DNA of 64,000 bases from Mauremys mutica (taxonomy: Eukaryota; Chordata; Testudines; Geoemydidae). Both the position numbers and the translations under genes were made by a program. The stretch spans positions 13,239,925-13,303,924 of the forward strand of contig NC_059087.1 in NCBI RefSeq assembly GCF_020497125.1, in the 5' to 3' direction. The notes beneath the pieces are model-generated. The model was given only the letters and a program-made list of their open reading frames with translations, ran no database searches and was not told where the DNA came from. Positions 46,621 through 57,074 of this stretch are shown piece after piece; the stretch's first letter is position 1, and the number at the start of each line of letters is the position of its first letter.

Positions 46621-46979
46621 CCGTGGCGCGGCCCAGCCCCGCGGTTCCCATGGACAGTTTCGCCACTCTCAGGTCCGAACTACCCTGCCTTGCTCCAGTA
46701 GTTCCCCGCCCCGAGCCAGCTGCCGGGCTGCATCGTCCCACACTCGGCCCCAGGGCGCGCAGCAAGATTAATCCATCGCTTGTTGAGTTATGACGAATCT
46801 GCCGTTTACCGGAAGCCAGGCGTTTGTTTACCCCGCCTGTGACCGGAAGCGGAACGGCCACCATTTTGTCTCGGGCGATGGCGACCGCGGCGTTGTGGAG
46901 GTGGGGGGTTTAGTGGCCGGGGTGACTCGCTTCGTTCGCTGTTAGCGCGCTCCCTGCCTTCCCCTCGCACCCTCCCGTG
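46620..46979 (+). promoter_or_regulatory. SFSWAP: SFSWAP CpG-island promoter and 5' UTR
   Basis: GC- and CpG-rich block without TATA box, running into exon 1. Visible motifs: two ETS/GABP-type ACCGGAAGC sites at 46808-46816 and 46842-46850, and GGCCACCATTTTG at 46856-46868, whose reverse complement CAAAATGGTGGCC resembles a YY1 site. ETS plus YY1 near the start site is a common arrangement in housekeeping promoters. The transcription start is probably close to or just downstream of 46840, which is inference. No transcript evidence is available here. Confidence 0.75.
46878..46913 (+). CDS. Possible upstream ORF in the SFSWAP 5' UTR (11 codons)
   Basis: ATG at 46878 followed by 10 sense codons (MATAALWRWGV) and TAG at 46911-46913, 66 bases before the main start. 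The context (G at -3, G at +4) is stronger than that of the main ATG. It would matter only if transcription starts upstream of 46878. The ATG lies ten bases after the YY1-like site, which often overlaps start sites, so it could also fall outside part of the mRNA pool. No peptide function is proposed. Confidence 0.4.
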   Translation: MATAALWRWGV

Positions 46980-47224
46980 ATGTACGGAGGCGCTGGCGGG
47001 CCGCGCCGGACTGTGGAGGAGGCAGGGCCGCCGCCGCTGATGTTGTTGTCCGGCGGGGGCGCGGCCCCGGGGCCCCCCGGAGGAGGCGGTGGGGGCAGCC
47101 GCGTGGAGCTGCTGGTGTTCGGCTATGCCTGCAAGTTGTTCCGGGACGACGAGAAGGCCCAATACCAGGAGCAGGGCCGGCACCTCATTCCCTGGATGGG
47201 AGACCCCAAGATCATGATCGATAG
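46980..47224 (+). CDS. SFSWAP: SFSWAP coding exon 1 (start codon to residue 82, split codon)
   Basis: N-terminus of the nuclear splicing regulator SFSWAP, the vertebrate suppressor-of-white-apricot homologue, which modulates alternative splicing. The exon encodes 81 full codons plus two bases of Arg82. Residues 1-40 are a Gly/Pro-rich leader. Residues 41 onward ([18 protein letters not shown], then [13 protein letters not shown]) match, from memory of the family, the conserved start of the DRY_EERY region. The ATG at 46980 is chosen because it opens the conserved MYG start; an in-frame GTG precedes it directly and is not needed. Context at -3 is G and at +4 is T, so moderate. The exon ends GATAG with donor GTCGGT at 47225. 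Reading through the donor gives 15 more codons and a TGA at 47268-47270, so retention of intron 1 would truncate the protein. Confidence 0.95.
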
Positions 47225-47304
47225 GTCGGTGCAACCCAATTCCCAGCCTTTGCTGCGAGATCTCCTGTGATAGCCTCTTTCTGCCCCTCCCCCAGTGCTT
47301 CGGG

Positions 47305-47545
47305 GTGTGTGGGGGCCTCCCTCTGGCAGGAGGAGTGGGGGAGAGCTTCGTCTCTGGCAGCGTTAAGAGGAGGCCCTTCTCCCTGGCAGTGGGTTTGGGT
47401 GTCCCCGTGGCGATGCTGGGGAACCCTTTCCTCTGGCAGGGGGAGTATGGGAGTCCCCCTCTCTGGCAGGATTAGGAGCCTCTCCCTTTCCTCTGGCAGA
47501 TGGTATTTATTGGGGTCCCCTCCCCCTGGCAGGGTGGGTGTATGT
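47305..47545 (+). repeat. CTCTGGCAG degenerate repeat array in SFSWAP intron 1
   Basis: At least seven CTGGCAG motifs (most preceded by CCCTCT or TTTCCT) recur at spacings of roughly 25-50 bases within 350 bases of the exon 1 donor. Each resembles a 3' splice site (pyrimidines followed by CAG/G). Confidence 0.65.
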
Positions 47546-47933
47546 GGGGAGGGGTGGGGATAATATGCTCCTTTTCAAATCAAACCCCAAGCAGCTTTTC
47601 ACCTCAAAACGAGGAGGACTCTTGCTATAAGGGAATGCTGAATTAGAAACTTAAATCCTGGGGTCCATAAGCAAGAAGTGGGAGAGGTTATTTGCACAGG
47701 GAGGGAAATTAGGCTGAGTTGAATTCCTCCATTTAATTTAGACCATAAAGTGCTGATGGGATTCTCTGGCCTGATTGCTCCCTTGTCATGCCATGAGTTG
47801 TGGCAGTTAGGCCAATTAGCTTTCCTTCCCAGGAATTTCAGACTTCTAACCTCAACTAAAAAAAAGTTGATTTTTTTGGTTGTTTATGTGATTGTTAGCA
47901 ACTCGTAGTCTGAGGGATTAACAGGATCTGGGA

Positions 47934-47956
47934 CACACACACACACACACACACAC
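47934..47956 (+). repeat. CA microsatellite
   Basis: About eleven CA units in intron 1. Confidence 0.95.
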
Positions 47957-49238
47957 CCCGATTCTGAAACTCAGGATCAGATGGAGGAATGAATTAGTTC
48001 AAAACCTGCTTTTCAGTGGTTCTTGAGAGGGGGAATGGAGAATCAGGTCAGGACTATTTTGTGGGGGCTTGAAAAGCACAGTACTTTAAGGAGTTGTGAT
48101 TGGACCTGAAGACTCAAGTGGGAAAACCTGAAGGGCTTTGGTTTGAAAAGGATCACATCACATACTGTAGGCATTTGCTCCCTCAATTCCCACTTCATTA
48201 GGCCTCTTTCAGTGGTGACATGTGATTTCCAGGACCTAGGTTCACAACCACATTTACTTGATTGGAATAAAAATTCACTGAAGGGAAGTGATTGGAACCC
48301 CATTATGTGAGACTGAACTGGGCAGAAAAGATTCACGATGCCTTGTTTGGAGTAGTTAACCTAACAGGTCTTTCCCATTTATGATTTTGCTGATTGAAGT
48401 CAAACATCTAAATTGGAAAACAGATCAGAAATTAATCAATGTGTATTCTTATAGTTGTACGTTATTGTTGATATGGAAATTTAAGCTTAGTGATGGGGCC
48501 TGTCATCTAATGGTATGGTAATTTATTTTTGTGATGAGAAATTTCATTAGCCAGTTCTGTGGTGTAAATTAAGGCTGTTGTGGTTTCGTACAGCAATGGC
48601 CTGAGATAGAACAGCTGCAGAAATTGTTGGGAGCAAACTCTAAGTATGTGCATGTATGTATACATAACATTTAAAACCAATAACAATCTACATTTGTAAG
48701 TTAAGGAGGTTTGCATTTATGAACAAAAGATGAAACATTATGCACTAACCTTATCAGCTCCTTTGGAAATTCAGATTTTTTATCCCCAACAGCATGAAAT
48801 CTTTTTCCCCAGTTGAAGAAAGCCTATTACTGTGGGAAGACTGGGGCAGAAATTTGCCTGTGGATAAACACCTTGATTAACAAGACCACCATATCTCAAT
48901 AACGTTTTCTATTAGTTATATGTACTTCCTTTGTTTTTGATTTAGCAAGATGGCTCAGTCAAGAATTGTGTGTGTGAAGACTAACCAGCGGAGTGAAGTT
49001 TACGATCTCTTTATTATCTATTGGTTTCTAATATTGATACGTAACAGAGAAATATGTCAAACGTTATGTTAATGCGGCACTTTTTCTGCACACAAAACCA
49101 TTTCTGCTTAGGAGATGAAATCACATCGTTGGTTATTGGTGCCATTTTTATGGTGAACCTCCTTAAATTGCATGTATATGTTACTGTTCCTATGTATGTT
49201 TGTCTCTCTATCACATAACCCAGAACTTATTTCCTCAG

Positions 49239-49375
49239 CCAAATGGCTAGGGGCCGAGCCTAGCCATGATTTTACCTCCAATGGACGCAAGTTTCTTTGG
49301 TGAAGATCTCTCCTGAGAGTTCGGGACTAGCAGAAAGAAGCGAGAAAATTTCGACCGTTTGGTTCTTACGGATAG
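49239..49375 (+). other. SFSWAP: Candidate unannotated cassette (poison) exon in SFSWAP intron 1
   Basis: Acceptor-like CTTATTTCCTCAG ends at 49238. A purine-rich, CpG-rich body follows (GAAGATCTC, AGAAAGAAGCGAG), and a donor-like GATAG/GTATTT lies at 49376. Length would be 137 bases, not a multiple of three. Joined to exon 1 in phase 2, it reaches an in-frame TAG at 49261-49263 after eight codons. A stronger donor, ACG/GTAAGA at 49473, would give a 234-base version, and another acceptor at 48945 would start it earlier. The reading is inference from splice motifs and CpG retention; no transcript is visible. Confidence 0.45.
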
Positions 49376-49745
49376 GTATTTATGTATTCGGGTTTGTGTG
49401 AATGTAAGCTATTTGACTTTCCACAAAAAGTATTTTGCAAGTGACATTGAATGGTTGGTTGAACCATATACGGTAAGAACTATTAAGGAAATGGATCCCA
49501 TTTAAACTATTAAAGGATACTTTTGCCTTTAATTGTACTCTTTATTATTCTGCTAGAGAGGAATTTAGACTATTAAAATATTTCATTTTGATAGTTGGTG
49601 TGAAATGAGTAGCAAAATTAAATGTAACTTCTAAAATGAGGCATGTTTTAACATATTAGTATTTTTTCATTTTAATGGGTAAGTATTTTTAAGTAGTCAC
49701 ACAAACCCTAAGTTTTCTGCATTGACCAGCCTTTTCATCTTGCAG

Positions 49746-49915
49746 GTATGATGGACGTGGTCACCTCCATGACCTCTCTGAATATGACGCTGAATATTCC
49801 ACATGGAACAGAGATTATCAATTGTCTGAAGAGGAGGCTAGAATAGATGCCCTCTGTGATGAAGAGAGGTATTTAGCCTTGCATACGGACTTGCTTGAGG
49901 AGGAGGCGAGGCAAG
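49746..49915 (+). CDS. SFSWAP: SFSWAP coding exon 2 (residues 82-139)
   Basis: A 170-base exon between acceptor ...CTTGCAG (ending 49745) and donor GTATTG (from 49916). The first base completes Arg82 with the last two bases of exon 1, giving the D-R-Y motif at residues 81-83. Next come [18 protein letters not shown] and [14 protein letters not shown], and the E-E-R-Y motif at residues 121-124, the two signatures that name the DRY_EERY domain. The exon ends with one base of Glu139. Family knowledge: this is the most conserved N-terminal part of SWAP proteins. Phase agrees on both sides and there is no stop or frameshift. Confidence 0.96.
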
Positions 49916-50481
49916 GTATTGCTCAAGGAAACTTTCCTGAGTTAGAACACATTTAATTAAATTTAAATAATTAAAACATTAAATTTACTCCCACTCATTT
50001 TATACTCATTCTTTCTGATATTATCTTGACAGTACCCAGTGGATTCGAAAAACAGGAGTCTTTGCCTGTCTGAGAGGACCTCAGGATAGTTTATATATAG
50101 ATCCACACAGAAATTGCCCAGATTTTGAGGGCAGACTGGGATTTGAAAAAACAAAACACCCCCCACCATCCTTTTAATTGTTCTTCTTTAACAGTATTGT
50201 ATAACTGAACATTCTTGCATTTTCCTTAATTATCTTAGACTGTATAACCACAAAAATATTTATCTCAGCAGGAGGAAATGATCAACAAAAGGCACATGCA
50301 TTCTGCTATCTTTGGTTTTCACAAACTTGCTGGCAAAAATTACTATGCCTAAAGTGTGAAGAACACAATTTTTATCTAAAAGTTAGGTTGAAAACATTGG
50401 TATAGTTTTTTGGTTTTTTTAGAAATAGTGTAGATTTATTATATTTCATAGTAATAATTAGAATTTTAATTTTTCTTCAAG
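49916..50481 (+). other. SFSWAP: SFSWAP intron 2
   Basis: A 566-base AT-rich intron with GTATTG donor and a TTTTTCTTCAAG acceptor. No repeat was recognised. Read-through from exon 2 meets a stop quickly, so retention would truncate the protein. Confidence 0.9.
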
Positions 50482-50619
50482 AGGAAGAATATAAGAGACT
50501 GAGTGAAGCTTTAGCAGAAGATGGTACCTATAATGCCGTGGGATTCAGTTATGGCAGTGATTATTATGATCCTTCACAACCCACGGAGGAGGAGGAGCAG
50601 CAGGCCTCCAGAGAAAGAG
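50482..50619 (+). CDS. SFSWAP: SFSWAP coding exon 3 (residues 139-185)
   Basis: A 138-base exon after the pyrimidine-rich acceptor TTTTTCTTCAAG (ending 50481) and before a consensus-like donor GTGAGG (50620). It encodes [15 protein letters not shown], then a Gly/Ser/Tyr segment ([15 protein letters not shown]), then an acidic Glu run and a polar tail (QQASRER). Phases match exons 2 and 4. Intron 2 (49916-50481) is only 566 bases, much shorter than its neighbours. The tail is the part that most clearly differs from the human protein as I remember it, as expected for an unstructured linker. Confidence 0.95.
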
Positions 50620-52387
50620 GTGAGGAATCAAAATAAACATTGAGGATTGGTAGGGAAAGGTAAAAGCACCTTCACCTACCCTTACTACTTTTACAATTGC
50701 AAGTTGTGAATCCATACTTCACTAAAATGTACATATCATAATTTGAGGGCTTTTTTAAGAAGTTGGTAACATCTCAGCAAAGCTCTTATAGGAGATGCTT
50801 CAGTGAGTTCTCATCTTAAAAAGATTAGATTATTTTTTCAAAATATTACTTTTCCCAAGTTACTGCAAATTGTCAAGATAACAATAAACAATAAAAATAA
50901 ATAAGGAAACAATAAACTTGGTGATGCATTATCTTTGTTTTTTAATTGTATTCTTATTCACAAAATTCAGTAATACGCACTGGCTTTCCCAATTTATTTA
51001 TGCACATTACTGTAATAATATGGTCTATAGTTGTCATCGTTTGGCATTCATTTTCTCATGTTATGATGGTAGTTTAGGGAAGATGGTTGTGTCTTATGTT
51101 GGAAATGTCATCAAGCCCTCATTGACTCCATTAACTAGCAAGGATTTTATATGAAAGCTGGAAGAATGTGTTTCACTGTTTTTAAAATACATCAACTGAA
51201 ATAAATGCAAAATAGTTACGTAAACTAAACTTAAAATTGGCTTGAAGGGCTACATTCTGTTTGAAAATCATATTTATCTGAAAAGTTACAGCTAAGAACT
51301 CAAGTTCAAGAAATTAGAAAAAAAAATTTATTTTAGTTTTTTATGCATTTTGTTTATAATCAGTAGGAGGAAACTGATTAACTGAAAAGACCCCCTAGAA
51401 ACATAAATAGGGCAGCTGAAAAACCCTCCTACAATTGTATCAGAAGAATTTTGAAAAATTAAGATGTATAATTTGTAGTCTATTAATAAATGATTTTTAA
51501 AATTCGTCATCCTAAATTTTTTGAAGTCGTTTTTCTTTAAAGTGCCATTACAGGAGTCTGTAACCGGCAGATACCATGACATTCAGAGTTGTAGTCTTTT
51601 ATTTCATTTTCAATAAAAATACTTTGCATTTATAACAAAATCCACAATGTGCTCTAAAAATATTGCTGTATTGACTGTCTCAGCACTCCTGATTTTTACC
51701 ATCATCAGTTGGGGGCATCTATGAATGTAACTACATTACTTAGTAATTTGAAAATGATTGCTTACTGCAGTATGTGAGAAAGCCTGGTGTTAGAATTAAT
51801 CAGGGCTGAAGAAAGAGCTCTTGATCTGTACATTTCCTGGCATTTGTCTGTTTATACTTTGGTCTGTAATGTTTTTTAAAGTTTCCCCTATTAAATCCTT
51901 TTTGCAGATCCCTGTAGAAGGTTGTGTACGTTCTTACACTTTACTGGGACTGAACTCTCAATCCATGGCAGTGTCACTGTAGGGCCTGCTTGCCCCTTAT
52001 TTTCTAATATGTTTTTCTTCTGTTTTTCAAGGCAGGGCTGCAAGAGCTTTCTCTCACTCTTCTGCCTATTTAGCACTAGTTTTTAATCACTATGAGACAA
52101 GTGGCTATCAGCCATCCGAGGAAGTAGCATCAAAATTTGTATATATGAAAAAAATAGCTTCAAGTAATGCTCTTTTCCAAAGGACGCTTTACTTTTTCTC
52201 AGTGTGAGCACTTTGTAGTGATGCTGTGACTTGATGAAAACATGTATGCCTAAATCTCTTGAAAAATCCAAGGCGGTCAAGAACAAGTTTGAGGTTCATC
52301 TGCATTCTGTTCCTCACATGGGGGAATTTTGTACAGCCTCGTGAGGTGAACAGTAACTACGTAAGGTCGTTATCTGAGAACCAATGG

Positions 52388-52585
52388 CAGAGGTCGGCAA
52401 CCTTTGGCACGTGGCTTGCCAGGGTAAGCACCGTGGCGGGCTGGGCCAGTTTGTTTACCTGTCGCGTCTGCAGGTTTGGCCAATCGCGGCTCCCACTGCC
52501 AGTGGAGGTGGTGGCCAGCACATCCCTCAGCCCGCACCCCTTCCCGCTGCCCCCATTGGCCTGGAGTGGCAAACCGCAGCCATTC
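52388..52585. mobile_element. Truncated hAT-type transposon (GGTCGGCAACC family)
   Basis: Starts CAGAGGTCGGCAACCTTTGG. Inner blocks GGGCCAGTTTGTTTACCTG, CAATCGCGGCTCCCACTG and CCCCATTGGCCTGGAGTGGC resemble the element at 25418. The far end is missing. Confidence 0.75.
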
Positions 52586-52999
52586 TCAAAATTGCTATGG
52601 TGTCAGCTAAGTTTAAGGTAAGTAACTTTTCAGTGAGAACCATTACCAAGCATATGGAGAAGCAGATATTCAGAAAATGCAGAATCTTAGTATGTCACCA
52701 AGATAGACAACTGTGGAGAAGAAAAATACTGTCACAGAAGAAAGTCATATTTTGTAAGGTTTCTCAATCCGGTCAACAACCAGACAGCCACAAGTTGGAT
52801 GAAACAGAGCCAGAAAGATGCACAGCTTGGCTGATTGTGCACTGAGGCTAGGATTTAGGCCTTAAATCAGAGATTTATATAGATTCAGAATGTGTCAGCA
52901 CTGCAATTTACAACTTATTCATGTTTGAAAGTTTTTGTTCACAACTATTAGGACCCTTTCCATTTGCTAGGGAACGTTTATTACCCATGGTGATACAAA

Positions 53000-55400
53000 T
53001 AATATAATAGAGTAAGTAGGATTGTATCAACATAGGTAAGTAGTTCAGTCTCACCTAGCTGGGAGATTCATGGAGTGGAAGAGCCTTTCTTTCCTTAGAG
53101 AATACAAAGTCTGAGGAAAGCTGTTACCAATGCCGATCCTCCAGTTCTTCAACCAGGGCTCAATCAAAAGAAAGAGGTGATAGTGGTTCTGCGTGCCAGG
53201 ATTCACTAGAGACTCACAATGTTGTTCTAAAGGACTGATCCCCACGTCTGAATTTCAGGAAGACTGCTGTGTTACCAGAGCAGGTCGCACGTTGAATATC
53301 TGGGTGGTTATGATATTTTGATATTGACTTTACACAGAATCAAGTAAAGATCATGTTCATAATCAACGCATCTCCGGTCAGATGAGCATGCTGCCGATGC
53401 AGAGTGATTCATCTTGGAATGAAGATACTGTCCATCCTCATATCTTCAGCTGATAAATCCATTCTATTCACATAGCAATACAGGTCTCTGTGAACATATT
53501 GCGCCATAGCACTATTGCAAGGGATTGGCCCAGGCTGCTTGGGAAATTGGCCCTCCCTCTATGATGATGACTTCCCATGATAGTTATGTTCCATTAAAAC
53601 AATGGAACTGTCAGTGAAAACTCATAAATGTGGGGAAAAAGAACTTTCACAGGAACTGGACCTAAACTTCTGAGTTCACTTATACTGGAGTTAAGAATGA
53701 CTATGGACTTTCAGAATTATTGTAAAACTCTTTTTTAGTTTAGGTGTCCCTTAATTTCTACGTGTGTGGACAATGTGCACACTTATACAAACAGAGTTGT
53801 TTATAGATTTATTTCTCCTGCTAGCTGTGTAGCAATAAGCAGATTGTTTCTCTTTGGAGGTACTGGAATAGTATAATGCTAGGAGCCATATAAATACATA
53901 GTTACATCTCTGGAGAACCTCCAAAGCAGCAATTTTCTAGACTCAAAGGCAATAATTCTGGATTGGCTTTCTCATTCCAGTAACTTTAATAAAACATGCC
54001 CAAAAAATGTTGAACAGCATCTTTTCAGATCTATAGGTCGACTGTGGAGGGCATTTAGAAGTTCTGTACAGTAGAAGGGCGAGGCTGGCAGTTAAATGGG
54101 AAGAAAAACATCTGTTGTCCACCAGTGGCTTTACACATCTGAGGGAAGTCTAACATGCCAACTGAGCAGGTTCACCATGATGCAAGGGAAGTGAAGCGTC
54201 AAGTATATTTAGCCAGAGAATGGTTCTGTGGGAAAACCCCTTGGTAGAATTATATCAGAAGAGAGTTCAGAAATGAAGAACTTCGTTGGAAGGAAAAGAC
54301 ATGGAAACCAAAATTAGCCAAATGGAAATTCCAGCTTTGTGTGCCTACTCATTCTGTGTACCCTGGAGAGAAACCATGATGAAGCAACTGAGTTGATACC
54401 ACTGGTACCTCACTGGCCAAGAAAACTCAAGACCTTTCTATATATTCAGACCCTTAGTGGCAAAGATTGTTCAGTGCAAGATCCAATACTTTATTAGAAC
54501 TCGGTCTTTCTCAAGTAGGCTGCGCAGTTTGAGAGAGTTGAACAAAGTATAAGGTCATTTTAATCACTGAAAAAGATGGTATCGACTACGTAATGGAAGC
54601 ATCAACAAGGATTTGGAATTTTAATATATATAAGGCAGAAATATAAATGCTAACAAAGCCACATTACCAGTTACTTTGAAGTTCTTACACACAGATTCAC
54701 CATTGTACTCAATGTAAGTTCTGTCAATCACTGCAGGTTATCTGTTGCAGGTTTCTTTTACTCAGCAGGACCACCAAAGTTAACCAAGTGTCTCCTTGTG
54801 AATCAAGTAGAACCTTTTGAGTTAAAAATAAGGTATGCTTCTTTGAAGCGTAACTTGCTTTTCAGTACTCTGGTATCACATCAGTTTGAGACCATCATTT
54901 CTATTCATTTTCCATGTTGTTGCCTTTCTGATCAATGTAAATTGGCACAGAGACTATCTGAGCTATTGTAGCTGTATTGAATGTAAGTGCTTCACAGAGA
55001 CAATTTTGAAGGTGTGTGCAGACCAGAGTTTCACAGAAGGTGGATAAGGAATTAATTTCCTCTCAGGAAATATGACTCCTATTTTCCAGTGTTCAGAAAA
55101 AAGAAAATTCCTGGCTTAGCCTGCGCCTTCCTTCCTGATGTTCAGTATATTTGAAATCCTCAGTTGTCTTTTTTTTTTTCCCCCTTCTGCGTAGATGCAT
55201 GGGGAAACGCTTCCTATTCTGTTAAGTAGATCTGAATGCCTCTTGGAAAACAAGGCAAAAGGTTTATAACCTCCTTGGGAATTAGGACAGTTTCGTCAAG
55301 ATTAGTGGTCATTTTATTGTCTGAAAAGGCATTTGCTGAAATCTGTAAAGCAGCCACATGATTATCAGCTCACTTCAGAGCAGCATTATGAGATCTATCT
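53000..55400 (+). pseudogene. Decayed DIRS-like tyrosine-recombinase retrotransposon in SFSWAP intron 3
   Basis: Translation fragments in several + frames fall in the order of DIRS-type elements: a block near 53420 (SHLGMKILSILIFS) like the RNase H-to-linker HEWSLHP region; near 54390 LIPLVPHWPRKLKTF like the APxWPRRPWF block; near 54790-54965 PFELKIRYASLK, then CCLSDQCKLAQRLSEL, like the recombinase segment that usually reads ITSAKRVSEL; near 55340 FAEICKAAT followed by a stop where W is expected, then LSAH, like the C-terminal AATWSSxHTF motif. Frames are broken by many stops and shifts, and one interval (53.5-54.3 kb) is longer than expected. Start and end are not resolved. Confidence 0.6.
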
Positions 55401-55404
55401 CTGG

Positions 55405-55610
55405 CTATGTCTTCACTGCAGAGTTAACTCAGCTCAAGTGAGAACAGCTACATTACAAAATAACACAGGCTGCACAGAGTGATTGTTAGCAGCTGTCAAG
55501 TTTTACTAACTCGACTTGTAGTCTGCACCCCATAAAAAGCCAGCCAACTTGTCATAAAACCACTACCGGTGCAAATTAATTTGACCGCTTTCTGCAGGGC
55601 ATTATGTTAG
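55405..55610. mobile_element. MITE-like fragment
   Basis: Begins CTGGCTATGTCTTCACTGCA, a relative of the TATGTCTACACTGCA ends elsewhere. An AACTCAGCTCAAGTGAGAAC core follows. The right end is unclear. Confidence 0.4.
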
Positions 55611-55623
55611 TCTTCAATTACAT

Positions 55624-55933
55624 CAGGGGTTGGCAACCTTTCAGAAGTGCTGTGCCGAGTCTTCATTTAGTCACACTAATTTAAGGTTTCGCGTGCCAGT
55701 AATACATTTTAACGTTTTCAGAAGATCTTTCTATAAGCCTATAATATATAACTAAACTATTGTTGTATGTAAAGTAAATAAGGTTTTTTAAATGTTTAAG
55801 AAGCTTTATTTAAAATTAAATTAAAATGCAGAGCCCCCCCGGACTGGTGGCCAGGACCCGGGCAGTGTGAGTGCCACTGAAAATCAGCTTGTGTGCCGCC
55901 TTTGGCACACTTGCCATAGGTTGCCTACCTCTG
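55624..55933 (+). mobile_element. hAT-type transposon (GGTTGGCAACC family), perfect 8-base target duplication
   Basis: A 310-base element with ends CAGGGGTTGGCAACCTTTCA and CATAGGTTGCCTACCTCTG, flanked by AATTACAT on both sides (55616-55623 and 55934-55941). Same family as 57075-57376, in opposite orientation. Confidence 0.93.
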
Positions 55934-57074
55934 AATTACATGTTCACATACTGTCTTTTCCACAGGACCCATTTCATTCAGTGCATAGTGTGGACCTGCT
56001 CTGGGGATGTATCTACATAGGTCATCAGCAGGCCAGGAACCTAATTTCAAGTCCCTTCTCAAAAGTGGGGGGGTGCCAAAACATTCAAAAAAAATGTTGC
56101 CAGAAGATTTTAACAGGGGTAAAACAATGTTTTTTTTTCCCCTCTAGCCTTATTCCCAGAAATGGCTGAACCATTTTGGCTGAAATTAAAAACAAACAAA
56201 CAAATAATCTGAGGCTGCTTAGAAAATTTCATCCCAAATGGATAGTTTTGCAAAGTTATAAATAACTGAAAACAAGGTCTTATAATGGGAAATATCAGGC
56301 AATTTCAATAGGTCTTGTGCCAGCTCCGCCTATAATACTAAATTCTTAATTTTTTTTTATCAGTTCATGAGCCAGTTTCTTTCTTTCTATTCCTCTCTGT
56401 AGCTAGCTGCATTGCTAGCTGTATTTGTTATTGGCAAATGGGCTTAAGCCCAAGAAAGTAAAAGTTCTTACCTGTTACCACTTTTTCCTCATGTAAGGAC
56501 TATTTGCTACTCTCACCCATTCTGTGATATTTTTTGATGTTAAATAGATCTGCATTACCATTCACATTTCTGCAAATTCAATTGTAACACATTTATGTTG
56601 GAATTAGACTTCACTCTGGAATGTTCTTTTATTAAGTAATCCTTGGAGTTTTGGAATTAGCCATCTGTTGGGAAGATGAAGGGGGTGTGTCTGCCGACAT
56701 TGCCCTGACTGATAGCTCTGCTTCAGTTGCCTCTGTGTAGCATGAAGAATACTAATGAATTCTAGGGTTGCAAGTGCCTCAAAATAGAGGTTTTGAATGG
56801 AAATGCGCTCTCAATCATAGCTGTAGCGTTGTTGTTGGACTAGAATGAAAACTTTGTTTTTACTCAAGGGGTGCAATATCCATAGGAATTGCCATGCTGG
56901 TTCAGATATGAGGTCCAGTATTCCATCTCTGACGTTGGCCAGTATCATATGCTTTAAAGCAGCAGCTCTCAAACTTTATTGGTTCACGTATCACCTTAAA
57001 AAAGTGAACGGATGGAACTTGAAGTTCTTGTACCATAGTACATGTACTGCAGTTAGGGAATCCTTGCTCTAGAG

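Larger units (their letters stand above)
47225..49745 (+). other. SFSWAP: SFSWAP intron 1
   Basis: A 2,521-base GT-AG intron. Its first 350 bases hold a degenerate CTGGCAG repeat array, and a CA microsatellite lies at about 47934-47956. From about 48900 to 49480 there is a CpG-retaining block with candidate splice sites, described separately as a possible cassette exon. The stretch between (47571-48900) shows no recognisable feature. Confidence 0.9.

Noticed and set aside
46340..46864. 174-codon reverse ORF across the SFSWAP promoter
   Set aside because: The Gly/Glu/Arg-rich peptide mirrors the C-rich minisatellite; no start context or conserved motif, and it runs through the CpG-island promoter.
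46977..46979. GTG as the SFSWAP start
   Set aside because: The adjacent ATG at 46980 fits the known M-Y-G start and eukaryotic initiation.
46806..47234. 142-codon reverse ORF antisense to SFSWAP exon 1
   Set aside because: Antisense shadow of a GC-rich coding exon.
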